64,000 bases of DNA from assembly GCA_963711215.1 (NCBI GenBank), contig CAVQDH010000005.1:496001-560000 (forward strand), written 5' to 3'. Of this stretch, positions 50,812-58,396 are shown one piece after another. The position numbers were made by a program, and so were the translations under genes. This stretch comes from WHUA01 sp963711215. Lineage in GTDB: Bacteria; Pseudomonadota; Alphaproteobacteria; UBA8366. The notes beneath the pieces were generated by a model. That model did no database searches, was not told where the DNA came from, and saw only the letters and a program-made list of their open reading frames with translations. Within the stretch, counting starts at the first letter, position 1; each line of letters starts with the position of its first letter.

Positions 50812-51117
50812 ATGACGGGAAACGTAATCCCGCTGTCTAGCCGTGATTCAGCCGGCGAAAATGGGGCATTGCTGACCGACGACGACATTCGTCTGATCAC
50901 CGAGGTGGGGAACAGACTGATTGATGATGGCAAGGCTTCGGCGATCCGGCGGTATTCCGGACAGTCGGGCCAGGACGTCATGGTCATTCTGGACGACAAG
51001 GGCGTGATCGAATTCGGCATCGAAAAAAGCGTAAACGGCTACAAGCGCTTTAATTGCGACTGCGATACCGTCGCCACGGCGACCGAGCTGCGCCCGTTGC
51101 TTTCAGATCTGACCTGA
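50812..51117 (+). CDS. Hypothetical protein, 101 aa
   Basis: Soluble protein with an acidic N-terminal half (LLTDDDIRLITEVGNRLIDD), a middle strand GQDVMVILDDKGVIEFGIEK and a Cys pair in KRFNCDCDTVATATELRPLL. The start has GGGGGAGCG upstream (50800-50808), a good ribosome site, which supports that it is translated. I do not recognise the family. It stands alone between two intergenic regions rich in hairpins. Confidence 0.65.
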   Translation: MTGNVIPLSSRDSAGENGALLTDDDIRLITEVGNRLIDDGKASAIRRYSGQSGQDVMVILDDKGVIEFGIEKSVNGYKRFNCDCDTVATATELRPLLSDLT

Positions 51118-51360
51118 GCCTCTGCGATCCTCGTCGTCACGGCCGGCCATAACGCGGCGTCGTGGCGCCGCGTCGTCGCGCGACCAACGCTGATTTTCCC
51201 ATCGCATACCCTTGGCATCGCGCCCTGGTCATCTGCCCGCGGAACCGAGGCACCAGCCTCAGGCGACCCTTCCAGGAAAATATTCTGTAAAATCAGATCA
51301 TTGTGACGCCCATCACTGCGCCGGCGGAGGGCATCGCTATACTCGCCTCAAGTTACCCAA
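51118..51360. other. Intergenic DNA before the tandem hairpins
   Basis: 243 bp with no coding frame supported. A TATACT element lies at 51338-51343, a few bases before the first hairpin transcript candidate. Confidence 0.35.
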
Positions 51361-51405
51361 GAGGCCGCGCACCCACAGCCCCTCCCATGCGCGGCCTCTT
51401 TTCTT
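51361..51405 (+). terminator. Strong terminator hairpin with a C-rich loop (candidate small RNA 3' end, unit 1)
   Basis: Perfect 11-bp stem GAGGCCGCGCA (51361-51371) and TGCGCGGCCTC (51388-51398), loop of 16 bases containing CCCCTCCC, then TTTTCTTTT. The loop carries an anti-Shine-Dalgarno-like CCUCC sequence, as in several alphaproteobacterial regulatory RNAs. Nearest upstream gene ends 240 bp away, so it may belong to its own short transcript. Confidence 0.6.
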
Positions 51406-51539
51406 TTGTCCAGCTTCGCAAGAATCCTCGGGCGGCCCGGCCCGGCACTTCGGCTCGCGAGTGACTGCTGTCACTGCCTATCCGGCCAATTTATCTAAAA
51501 TGTCGTCCATTGTCCTAGCAAGGCATCACAAGTCCCCTT

Positions 51540-51574
51540 GAAGCCGCGTCCCCTCTGTCGCGGCTTCCTTTTTT
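51540..51574 (+). terminator. Strong terminator hairpin with a C-rich loop (candidate small RNA 3' end, unit 2)
   Basis: Perfect 9-bp stem GAAGCCGCG (51540-51548) and CGCGGCTTC (51559-51567), loop TCCCCTCTGT, then CTTTTTT. It repeats the layout of the hairpin 180 bp upstream, including a G(A)AGCCGCG-like 5' arm and CCCCT in the loop. A possible promoter CTGTCA (51468-51473), 17 bp, TTATCT precedes it, which would give a transcript of about 75 bases. Confidence 0.6.
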
Positions 51575-51613
51575 CTCCCGCCAAGCGGAAGAGCCAGGGA
51601 TTGGCGGCCGGGA

Positions 51614-52441
51614 TCAGTTGTCGGCGACGGTCGCGCGCAGAAAGCGGCGGGGCTGCCGCAGCGGGTTATCGCCGGTCGCCTTGTGCCAGCCGCTCCGGTT
51701 GTCCCAGATCACCGTATCGCCGAAGCGCCATTTGTGCCGGGCCTGGAACTCCGGCCGCATGCACCAGGCGTAGGTTTCTTCCAGAAGGTCCTGCGCCTCG
51801 TCGTCATCCATGTCGACGATGCCGACGGTGTGGGCCGGATTGACGAAGACCGAGAGACGCTTCGTATCGGTATGCGGCTTGATGATCGGGTGCGCGATCA
51901 GCGGCGCCTCCTGGTCCCGCTTTTCCAAGCGCAGCTGTCCGTCCGCGGCGCGGCCGCCGTAGCGGAACGTCGCCTTCCGCCCTTCCAGCCGGCGGCGCAG
52001 CGAGTCCGGCATGGACTCCAAAGCGTGATACATGTTCGCGAACAGGGTATCGCCGCCGACGTCCGGGATCTGCAGCGTATGCAGCGACGTCGCCCGCGCG
52101 GGCACCTCGCGGTAGCACATGTCGGTATGCCACTTGTCGCCGCGCTTGGATTCGAAGGGATCGACCTCGCCCTTTTCATTCTGGTTCGTCATCACGATCA
52201 GATTGTCGAACTCGGGATGGTTGTATTTCTTGGTGATATGGGGCTCGAGCCGGCCGAAGCTGCCCGCGAATTGAACCATCTGGGCGGCCGTCAGTGGCTG
52301 ATCACGGAACACCAGCACGACATGATCGAGGAAGGCCTGATAGACCGCTTCCCGGGTATCCTCGGAGAGCGGCTTGGTAATGTCGACGCCGACCACTTCC
52401 GCCAGCAAAGGATCGCCCAACTTGCGCACTTCAACGTTCAT
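51614..52441 (-). CDS. TauD/TfdA family 2-oxoglutarate-dependent dioxygenase
   Basis: 275 aa. Iron triad: WHTDMCYREVPARATSLHTL supplies H-x-D, and NRSGWHKATGDNPL the distal His; RRFLRATVADN carries the 2-oxoglutarate Arg. N-terminus EVRKLGDPLLAEVVGVDITK is typical of taurine- or alpha-ketoacid-dependent sulfonate/ester oxygenases. Unlike the TauD-like protein at 8798-9872, it is the canonical short form and has no frame break. ATG 52441 used; 52456 is an alternative. Substrate unknown, no transporter adjacent. Confidence 0.9.
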   Translation of the reverse strand: MNVEVRKLGDPLLAEVVGVDITKPLSEDTREAVYQAFLDHVVLVFRDQPLTAAQMVQFAGSFGRLEPHITKKYNHPEFDNLIVMTNQNEKGEVDPFESKRGDKWHTDMCYREVPARATSLHTLQIPDVGGDTLFANMYHALESMPDSLRRRLEGRKATFRYGGRAADGQLRLEKRDQEAPLIAHPIIKPHTDTKRLSVFVNPAHTVGIVDMDDDEAQDLLEETYAWCMRPEFQARHKWRFGDTVIWDNRSGWHKATGDNPLRQPRRFLRATVADN

Positions 52442-52616
52442 CGCATCCCGCTCCATCTCGAACGCGGCGCTATCCGGCAGCCGCTTTTGACCATTTTAGC
52501 CGAAAATAGCTTGACGGGCGCAAACGACCCTTTAAATCGATGTCGGGCCGCACCGTCGCCGCGCCATGCGGCGGATGGTCCCTTGAATCAGCACAGCCGC
52601 ATGAGAATATTAGGGC

Positions 52617-52841
52617 ATGCTCCCACGCATCAGAAAGCTCATCGCCGTAACCCTCCTATGCGCGATTCCGCTGGCGGTGGCCGGCTGCGCCGAATGGAAA
52701 GGCTCGCCAAACGTCAACACTGACGTCGGCGGCGGCGCAGAGGGCCATGGCCCTGGCCTATTCACCGGCAAGGAAGGTGCGATCATACTTTATAATGGGC
52801 CTTGGTTCGGCGCGGCGCCCGACGGCGGCGAGGCCGAGTAA
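52617..52841 (+). CDS. Small lipoprotein, unknown
   Basis: 74 aa. N-terminus LPRIRKLIAVTLLCAIPLAV ending in a lipobox VAGC at about residues 21-24, then a Gly-rich mature part (DVGGGAEGHGPGLFTGKEGA). No family recognised. Likely an outer-membrane or inner-membrane lipoprotein, monocistronic. Confidence 0.65.
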   Translation: MLPRIRKLIAVTLLCAIPLAVAGCAEWKGSPNVNTDVGGGAEGHGPGLFTGKEGAIILYNGPWFGAAPDGGEAE

Positions 52842-52893
52842 CCGGAGCCGTCCCGTCGGCTTTCAGCCCTGCAAGCCCGCGTCTTCGGCTTCC

Positions 52894-53067
52894 CTAAATC
52901 CGCACAAGAAACACCGCGAGGACGAGCCCCACGGCGACGCCGAGCGCGGCGCCGAGCGCCAACAGCTTGTTGCTTGGTCTTTCCGCGCGGGAAAAGACGT
53001 AACTCAGCGCGGCGCCGACTGCACCCGGAAGCAAGACAAAGAGCAAGAGCAGCCAGAACCCATACAT
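52894..53067 (-). CDS. Small two-TM membrane protein, 57 aa
   Basis: Reading frame on the minus strand from ATG 53067 to TAG 52894-52896. The product begins MYGFWLLLLFVLLPGAVGAA, continues with a basic loop (SYVFSRAERPSNKL) and ends in a second helix LGVAVGLVLAVFLVRI. Two clean hydrophobic helices separated by an Arg/Lys loop and the absence of competing frames on the plus strand support a real gene. AGGG lies about 8 bases upstream of the start. Function unknown. Confidence 0.6.
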   Translation of the reverse strand: MYGFWLLLLFVLLPGAVGAALSYVFSRAERPSNKLLALGAALGVAVGLVLAVFLVRI

Positions 53068-53331
53068 CGATTTGCCCTGTCGAGAAAACGTGGAACGGCC
53101 TCACGCGGATGCGCGGGGGAGTGTCCCACACATCGCCGAGGCGATCACGCAGTTTGCTGGGGTCGGATGTCGTTCGCTCTGGCCAATCGCCGGCCCGCCA
53201 TGAGACAGTCGCGCGCGGCACCAACTGGTCCGGGCTTAGGACGGCGCCCGGAACTCGTCTTTTGCTCGCCTTCGATCTTGTCCGAAGAACCAAAAGAAAC
53301 TGACGCAGGCCGTGCCGACCGGGTGCTCTCG

Positions 53332-54132
53332 ATGATCGATCCCTTCTGGCTCTCTCTCGCCGCCAAGATGATTGCCAGCGGCGTGCTCGTCATGGCGGTC
53401 GCCCTTGTCGTCGCGCGAACGGGCCCGTTTGCAGGAGCCATGGTCGCGACCCTGCCGCTTTCCGCCGGTCCGGCCTATGTCTTCATCGGTCTCGATCACG
53501 GTCCGGAATTCGTCGCGCAAAGCGCCCTGGTCAGCCTCGCGGTCAATGCCGCGATTGCGCCGTTCATCGTCGTCTACGCCCTTATGGCGCAACGGTTCAG
53601 CCTTCTCGCCAGCTTGGGCGTCGCATTCGGCGCCTGGGTGCTCAGCGCCTGGCTGATTCTGCAATCGGCCTGGACCTTTCCGGTCAGCATCGCGGCAAAC
53701 CTGCTGGCCTTTTCGCTCGGCATGGTCATGACGCGGCAATTCCTGGGCGGCACATTCGCAAAGCGCTTCACCGCCCGCTGGTGGGACTTGCCGCTGCGCG
53801 CCCTGTTGGTGATGGGCGTTACGCTCGCCGTCGTCCTGGGCGGAAAGCTGCTGGGCCCAACGGCGGCCGGCATGGCCGCCCTCGTGCCCGTCATACTGAC
53901 GAGCGTCGCCATCGTGCTTCACCCGCGCCAGGGCGGCAGCACGGCCGCGGCCGTGTTCGCCAATGGGCTGCCCGGCATGTTCGGCTTCGCGGCCGCGCTC
54001 GTCTTCCTGCATCTTGCGGCGGTCCCGCTCGGCCTTTGGCCGGCCCTGGCGCTCGCCCTGGCGATCAGCGTCTCCTGGAACGCGATGCTGATCCTCGTCC
54101 GTTACCGTGTTTTGCTGCGCGCCGCCAAGTAG
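53332..54132 (+). CDS. Multi-TM membrane protein, paralogous in design to the one at 61478
   Basis: 266 aa with about eight hydrophobic segments in two similar halves. Start MIDPFWLSLAAKMIASGVLV; first-half motif ATLPLSAGPAYVFIGLDHGP; second-half motif ALVPVILTSVAIVLHPRQGG. The first-half motif (LPLSAGP ... GPEF) matches GLPLTSAPVAFFLAVEQGPG of the protein at 61478-62257, so they are distant homologues. Function unknown; possibly a small-molecule permease. A GTG at 53323 is an alternative start. No frame breaks. Confidence 0.75.
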   Translation: MIDPFWLSLAAKMIASGVLVMAVALVVARTGPFAGAMVATLPLSAGPAYVFIGLDHGPEFVAQSALVSLAVNAAIAPFIVVYALMAQRFSLLASLGVAFGAWVLSAWLILQSAWTFPVSIAANLLAFSLGMVMTRQFLGGTFAKRFTARWWDLPLRALLVMGVTLAVVLGGKLLGPTAAGMAALVPVILTSVAIVLHPRQGGSTAAAVFANGLPGMFGFAAALVFLHLAAVPLGLWPALALALAISVSWNAMLILVRYRVLLRAAK

Positions 54133-54244
54133 CGGCGCGCCGCGGCCGGCCCCGATGCGGCGGCACACGGAATTTGCGATGGCGGACCGGGGCGGCTATC
54201 TTCCGGCGGCGACGCGAAAATCAGGCCGCCGACGAGAGAGCACC

Positions 54245-55112
54245 GTGCTTACAGAGATCGAAAGAGAAGCCGCCCGCTATATCGGCCGGACGGAAATCGG
54301 CGACCGACGAGGTCTCGGCGACGATGGCCCGCCGCCTTGCGGTGACGCTCGACCAGTCGCCCGAAGGGCTCGAGCGCGGGGCGCCGCTGCCCGACGGATG
54401 GCACGTCATCCTGTTCACGCCCACGGCGCCGACGCGCAGCCTCGCTGGCGATGGTCATGCGCCGCAGGGCGATTTTCTGCCGGTGCTGCCGCTGCCGCGC
54501 CGCATGTTCGCCGGTCGCCGCGTCGTCTTCCACCAGCCGCTCCGCATCGGCGACGCGGTCGAGCGCGTCTCGAAGATCACCAAGATCGAGCCCAAGAGCG
54601 GACGGTCCGGCCTGCTCGCCTTCGTCACGATCGTGCATGAGATCGGCTCGACGGCCGGCCTTTGCGTCACCGAAGAGCAGAGCCTCGTCTATCGCCAGGA
54701 GGCGACCGGCGGCGAGCGCAAGGCCGAGCCGGAGCGCGCGCCGGCGGGGTGGCCGTGGACGTCGTCCTTCACGCCGTCGCCGATGCTGCTACTGCGCTAT
54801 TCCGCCATCACCTTCAACGCGCACCGAATCCATTACGACGAGACCTATACTCGCCAGACCGAGGGCTACAAGGAGCGGGTCGTGAACGGCGGCCTGACCG
54901 CGATCTTCCTCGCCGAGTTCGCGAAGACGCTGCAGCCGCGGCGCATGGCAGAGTTCCAGGTGCGCAACCAGCGCCCGCTGTTCGTCAATGAGACCGTCAC
55001 GCTGCAGGGCCGGCCGGCCGCCGACGACGATGCCAGGACGGACTTCTGGGCCGCCGATCAGGAGGGCTACGTCGCGTCCAAGGCCAGCATCCTGTGGGGA
55101 GATCCGCGATGA
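54245..55112 (+). CDS. MaoC/FAS1-type acyl-CoA hydratase, mesaconyl-C4-CoA hydratase-like (one apparent insertion)
   Basis: Corrected 288 aa, start GTG 54245. As read the first 20 codons are in another frame; dropping one G at 54299-54300 gives GRTEIATDEVSATMARRLAV. N-terminal hot-dog half: LPRRMFAGRRVVFHQPLRIG and IVHEIGSTAGLCVTEEQSLV; C-terminal hot-dog half with the hydratase motif ITFNAHRIHYDETYTRQTEG (Asp/His catalytic pair) and NGGLTAIFLAEF. This is the HTD2/mesaconyl-C4-CoA hydratase-like type. Its TGA overlaps the next ATG, so it is coupled to a CoA transferase. Confidence 0.85.
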
Positions 55113-56335
55113 GCCGCCCGCCGCTGTCCGGCATCCGCGTTCTCGACCTGACCTCGATCGTGGTCGGCCCGGTCGCCACCCAGTTCCTGGGCGACTACGG
55201 CGCGGATGTCGTCAAGGTCGAAGCGCCCGGCGGCGACCTGCTGCGCCAGCTCGGCGGGCAGTCGAAAAGCGGCAGTCTGTCGCCCAAGTTCATGAACCTG
55301 AACCGCAACAAGCGCTCGCTCGCGATCGACATGAAAGCGCCGGGCGCGCGCCCGGTGATGGACAAGCTGCTCGCGGCCTCGGACGTCGTCGTCACCAACA
55401 TGCGCCCGAACGCGCTGAAGCGGCTCGGGCTCGACTACGAGAGTGCCCGCAAGCTGCGGCCGGACGTGATCTATTGCCACGTCGTCGGTTTCGGCACGAA
55501 CGGGCGCTACGCGGGAAAGCCCGCGTACGACACGATCATCCAGGGCATGTCGGGCGTGGCGGCAACCAACTACCGCGCGCATGGCGAGCCGCGCTACCTG
55601 CCGATGGTCATGGCCGATCACATCGTCGGCTTCGTGGTCATCCAGTTCGTGCTGATGGCGCTGCTGCACCGTCACCAGACCGGCGAGGGGCAATATATCG
55701 AGATCCCCATGTTCGAAAACATGACCTCCTTTGTCCTGGCCGAGCATATGGGGCAGCTCGTGCATGTCGGCTCGGACGGGCCGAGCGGCGATCTGCGCGT
55801 GCTCGACCCGCTGGCCCAGCCGACGAAGACCAAGGACAGCTATATCTGCGTTTCGGCCAACTCGGACAAGCAGGCCTTCGCCCTGTTCGACGCCATCGGC
55901 CGGCCGGAGCTCAAGGACGATCCGCGCTTCTGTTCGGTCAAGGCGCGCTTCCGGAATGTCAGCGAATATCACCGCGTCCGCAATGCCGGGCTGCTGCAGA
56001 AAACGACGGCGGAATGGGTCGAGATCTTCGACAAGCTCGACGTCCCGGCCATGCCGTTCAATACCTTCGAAGACCTGATCGCCGACCCGCACATCGCCGA
56101 TGTCGGCCTGATCGACGAAGTCGACCATCCGATCGAAGGCCGCATCCGCAACATCCGCCTGCCGACCAAGACCACCGCCGGCTGGGACGAGAGGGTGCGC
56201 CCGGCGCCCGCGGTCGGCCAGGACACGACCGAGATCCTGCGCGACCTCGGCTTCCCGCCCGACGCGATTTCCGAGATGATCGATTCAGGCGCGCTGGTCC
56301 AAGGACCGCGGCCGAAGGCGGACGCGGCAGACTGA
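55109..56335 (+). CDS. Family III CoA transferase (CaiB/BaiF type)
   Basis: 408 aa. Start MSRPPLSGIRVLDLTSIVVG with the conserved GP and the ADVVKVEAPGGDLLR region; catalytic Asp in KPAYDTIIQGMSGVAAT; CoA-binding IEIPMFENMTSFVLAEHMGQ. It probably moves CoA between dicarboxylic or branched acids. Four-base overlap with the MaoC-type hydratase gene suggests one pathway, for example a mesaconyl/itaconyl-type or other C5-acid conversion as in known Mct-Meh pairs, but identity by eye does not fix the substrate. Confidence 0.9.
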   Translation: MSRPPLSGIRVLDLTSIVVGPVATQFLGDYGADVVKVEAPGGDLLRQLGGQSKSGSLSPKFMNLNRNKRSLAIDMKAPGARPVMDKLLAASDVVVTNMRPNALKRLGLDYESARKLRPDVIYCHVVGFGTNGRYAGKPAYDTIIQGMSGVAATNYRAHGEPRYLPMVMADHIVGFVVIQFVLMALLHRHQTGEGQYIEIPMFENMTSFVLAEHMGQLVHVGSDGPSGDLRVLDPLAQPTKTKDSYICVSANSDKQAFALFDAIGRPELKDDPRFCSVKARFRNVSEYHRVRNAGLLQKTTAEWVEIFDKLDVPAMPFNTFEDLIADPHIADVGLIDEVDHPIEGRIRNIRLPTKTTAGWDERVRPAPAVGQDTTEILRDLGFPPDAISEMIDSGALVQGPRPKADAAD

Positions 56336-56369
56336 GCGCGGTCCCGTCAGCCCTGCCCGGCCAAGCGCA

Positions 56370-57006
56370 TCACCACTTGAGAAACTTCGTGCCGGCGAGA
56401 TAGCCCACGAGCACGACGATGGCGGTTGCGATCGGATACCACGTCATCACGAACAGCGGGCTGTCGTCGGTGCAATTAGCGGCATAGAAGGTAGCGGCGA
56501 TACCGCTTGCGGCCAGCCCCGCTATCGCGCCGGCCAGACCGGGCCTGCTCGGCGCGCCTTGCCGCAGCGCCAGCAGCAGACAGACGAGCGGCCCGATCGC
56601 CAGAGAGTGGGATCAGCGTCAGGCAGAAGCGGGAATTCTGGCCCACCAGCCTGGCCGCCCACGCGCTCTCCGGCACGGCCACCAGCTCGGCAATCACGGC
56701 GCCGCCCAGCAGCACCGGGGCGGCCGCAAAGGCCCAGCCCCAAAGCCCGAGCGGCGCGCCGGGCCGGGCGATCCTCAGAAGGGCGCCGATGGCGGCCGTC
56801 GCCAGCGACAAGGTGACGACGAACTTGAACAAGAAGCGCACCGTTTCCACTGCGCTCGCGATGTCCGACCGGAAGCCGATACCAATGAAGAACGCCGCGC
56901 CGGCGATTACCGCGCCGCCGATCGTCGCGAACCCCAGGATGCGGCCGATTTTCCACCGCACCGCAGAGTCCTGCGCCAGGAGGTCGATCAGCTTATCCGT
57001 CTTCAC
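56370..57006 (-). CDS. nrsF: NrsF-type membrane anti-sigma factor (DUF1109; one apparent insertion)
   Basis: Corrected 211 aa, six TM helices. Start GTG 57006 gives VKTDKLIDLLAQDSA, the standard NrsF N-terminus, and overlaps the sigma-factor stop by 14 bp. Removing one base near 56601-56606 restores LTLIPLLAIGPLVCLLLALR, NCTDDSPLFVMTWYPI and an ending KFLKW. Cysteines fall at residues 128 and 178, 50 apart, as in Caulobacter NrsF, where C131 and C181 are needed to release SigF on metal stress. It holds the sigma factor at the membrane until heavy-metal stress. Confidence 0.88.
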
Positions 57007-57559
57007 GCAGCTCACTCCGATACAAGGCGGCAAGCGCCTTCAAAGCGCGGTGCAACGCCACGCGCACGGCGCCCTCTGTCATGCGCAGCCGGTCCGCCGT
57101 TTCGCGTATGCTCCGGCCATCGACCGAGATGGATCGAACGATATCGCACTGCGGCTCCTTCAACTTTCCCAACATACGCTCGACATCACGCGATTCCAGA
57201 GGGTCCGCCTGTTCCTCGGCTTCGAGAAAATCGATGACATTCTCGATCGGCACGCTCACATGCCGTCCGCGCCGCCGCAGCGCGTCGATCAGCTTGTTCC
57301 GCACGATGGTCGAGATCCACGGCCCGATCGGCCGCGCCGGGTCCCATGTCCCCCGCTTCGTGTGAATGGCGAGCAGCACCTCCTGAACGACATCCTCGGC
57401 CTCGCTCCGCGGCGCGCCGAACCGGTCGCAGCGCCGGCAGGCCATGGCTCGCAGATGCGGCGTCACCGCCTTCAAGAACCGGTGATAGGCAGCGGTATCG
57501 CCCGAAATCGCGGCGCGCATCCATATCGCCCATTCCTCTTCGCGTGATGAATGGCTCAC
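56993..57559 (-). CDS. sigF: ECF RNA polymerase sigma factor, SigF/NrsF-associated type
   Basis: 188 aa. Sigma region 2: ISGDTAAYHRFLKAVTPHLR, APRSEAEDVVQEVLLAIHTK and PIGPWISTIVRNKLIDALRR; region 4: LKEPQCDIVRSISVDGRSIR and ADRLRMTEGAVRVALHRALK. Partner gene nrsF follows with overlap. The promoter motif found upstream places transcription start about 8 bases before the GTG 57559, so translation may be nearly leaderless; ATG 57520 is an alternative start. Probably drives the divergent buf operon and itself. Confidence 0.92.
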   Translation of the reverse strand: MSHSSREEEWAIWMRAAISGDTAAYHRFLKAVTPHLRAMACRRCDRFGAPRSEAEDVVQEVLLAIHTKRGTWDPARPIGPWISTIVRNKLIDALRRRGRHVSVPIENVIDFLEAEEQADPLESRDVERMLGKLKEPQCDIVRSISVDGRSIRETADRLRMTEGAVRVALHRALKALAALYRSELREDG

Positions 57560-57573
57560 GCTCTAACCCTCTC

Positions 57574-57599
57574 TACGCCCCGGAGTCCCGGTTTGTTAC
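57574..57599 (-). promoter_or_regulatory. SigF-type promoter of the sigF-nrsF operon
   Basis: On the minus strand GTAACA (57599-57594), 16 bases, CGTA (57577-57574). The identical -35, spacing and -10 occur on the opposite strand before bufA1. It resembles, from memory, the GTAACC-N16-CGAA motif reported for Caulobacter SigF. Implies autoregulation. Confidence 0.75.
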
Positions 57600-57653
57600 C
57601 GCCGATCCAGGCCTTTTTTCCGTGGCGCCGGTCAAAAAAATTTGCCCCTGCCT

Positions 57654-57679
57654 GTAACAGTCGCCGCCGCCGTTCCGTA
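57654..57679 (+). promoter_or_regulatory. SigF-type promoter of the buf operon
   Basis: GTAACA (57654-57659), 16 bases, CGTA (57676-57679), the same bipartite element as the sigF promoter on the other strand. It lies about 50 bp before the bufA1 ATG. Confidence 0.78.
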
Positions 57680-57729
57680 GACCCCGATGTGAGCCAATCA
57701 AGGCTCGCCAATTCTACGGAGACGTCATC

Positions 57730-58004
57730 ATGAAGAATCCAATGTTTACCCTGGTCCTCGCTGGCTCGCTCGCTTCCGCCCTCGCCGCCGCCACCGTTCC
57801 GGCTTTCGCCGCCGACATACCGGCAAGGTGAAGTGCTACGGCGTCGCCCTCAAGGGACAGAACGACTGCGCCGCGGGCAGCCATAAATGCGCCGGCATGT
57901 CCAAGGTCGACTATGACCCGGCGTCCTTCAAGCTCGTTCCCAAGGGCACCTGCACGACGATGAAGACCCCGCATGGCATGGGCATGCTGAAGCCCGGCGC
58001 CTGA
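57730..58004 (+). CDS. bufA1: Bufferin precursor BufA1 (DUF2282; frame break after the signal peptide)
   Basis: Corrected about 90 aa. Signal peptide MKNPMFTLVLAGSLASALAA ... PAFA, then the DUF2282 core KCYGVALKGQNDCAAGSHKC and FKLVPKGTCTTMKTP with four cysteines. As read the chain stops at TGA 57829-57831 after ADIPAR; skipping two bases (or adding one) near 57817-57819 restores GKVKCYG. DUF2282 proteins are precursors of bufferins, copper-binding modified peptides whose Cys residues are oxidised to thiooxazoles by the MNIO enzyme BufB. First gene after the SigF-type promoter. Confidence 0.85.
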
Positions 58005-58052
58005 TCGGACCTCAATTCGATCCGAAGCCTCGACAAGAAATTGGAGTTCGTC

Positions 58053-58334
58053 ATGAACAAAATGACCGTCGCCGCCTTCGCGGCATCCTTTGCGACCGCC
58101 CTGGCTGTCGTCAGCCTTCCGGCCTCGGGACAGGACGCCGCCAAGGAGAAGTGCTACGGCGTTGCCCTCAAGGGGCAAAACGACTGCGCCGCCGGGCCGG
58201 GCACGACCTGCGCCGGGACGTCCAAGATCGACTACCAGCTGAACGCCTGGAAGCTGGTCCCGGCCGGCACCTGCGCGAGCATCAAGACGCCGAACGGACA
58301 CGGCTCGCTCACCCAGGGACCGGCTCCGTCGTGA
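58053..58334 (+). CDS. bufA2: Bufferin precursor BufA2 (DUF2282)
   Basis: 93 aa, intact. Signal peptide MNKMTVAAFAASFATALAVV ... SLPASG with cleavage near residue 27, then a core with cysteines at residues 34, 45, 53 and 74 (KEKCYGVALKGQNDCAAGPG, TTCAGTSK, VPAGTCASIKTP). Nearly the same core block as BufA1 (KCYGVALKGQNDCAAG), so the two genes are a tandem duplication that has diverged in the signal and tail. GGAG lies 8 bases upstream of the ATG. Confidence 0.93.
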   Translation: MNKMTVAAFAASFATALAVVSLPASGQDAAKEKCYGVALKGQNDCAAGPGTTCAGTSKIDYQLNAWKLVPAGTCASIKTPNGHGSLTQGPAPS

Positions 58335-58340
58335 TTTCGC

Positions 58341-58374
58341 CGGCGGCGCGGCGCGAGCCGCGCCGCCGCTTTTT
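58341..58374 (+). terminator. Strong hairpin terminator between bufA2 and bufB
   Basis: Perfect 12-bp stem CGGCGGCGCGGC / GCCGCGCCGCCG with a GCGA tetraloop (58341-58368), followed by C and five T residues. It sits 7 bp after the bufA2 stop and 23 bp before the bufB ATG, so partial readthrough would make precursor mRNA more abundant than enzyme mRNA. Confidence 0.85.
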
Positions 58375-58396
58375 CCAAATCCGAACGAGGCATGGA

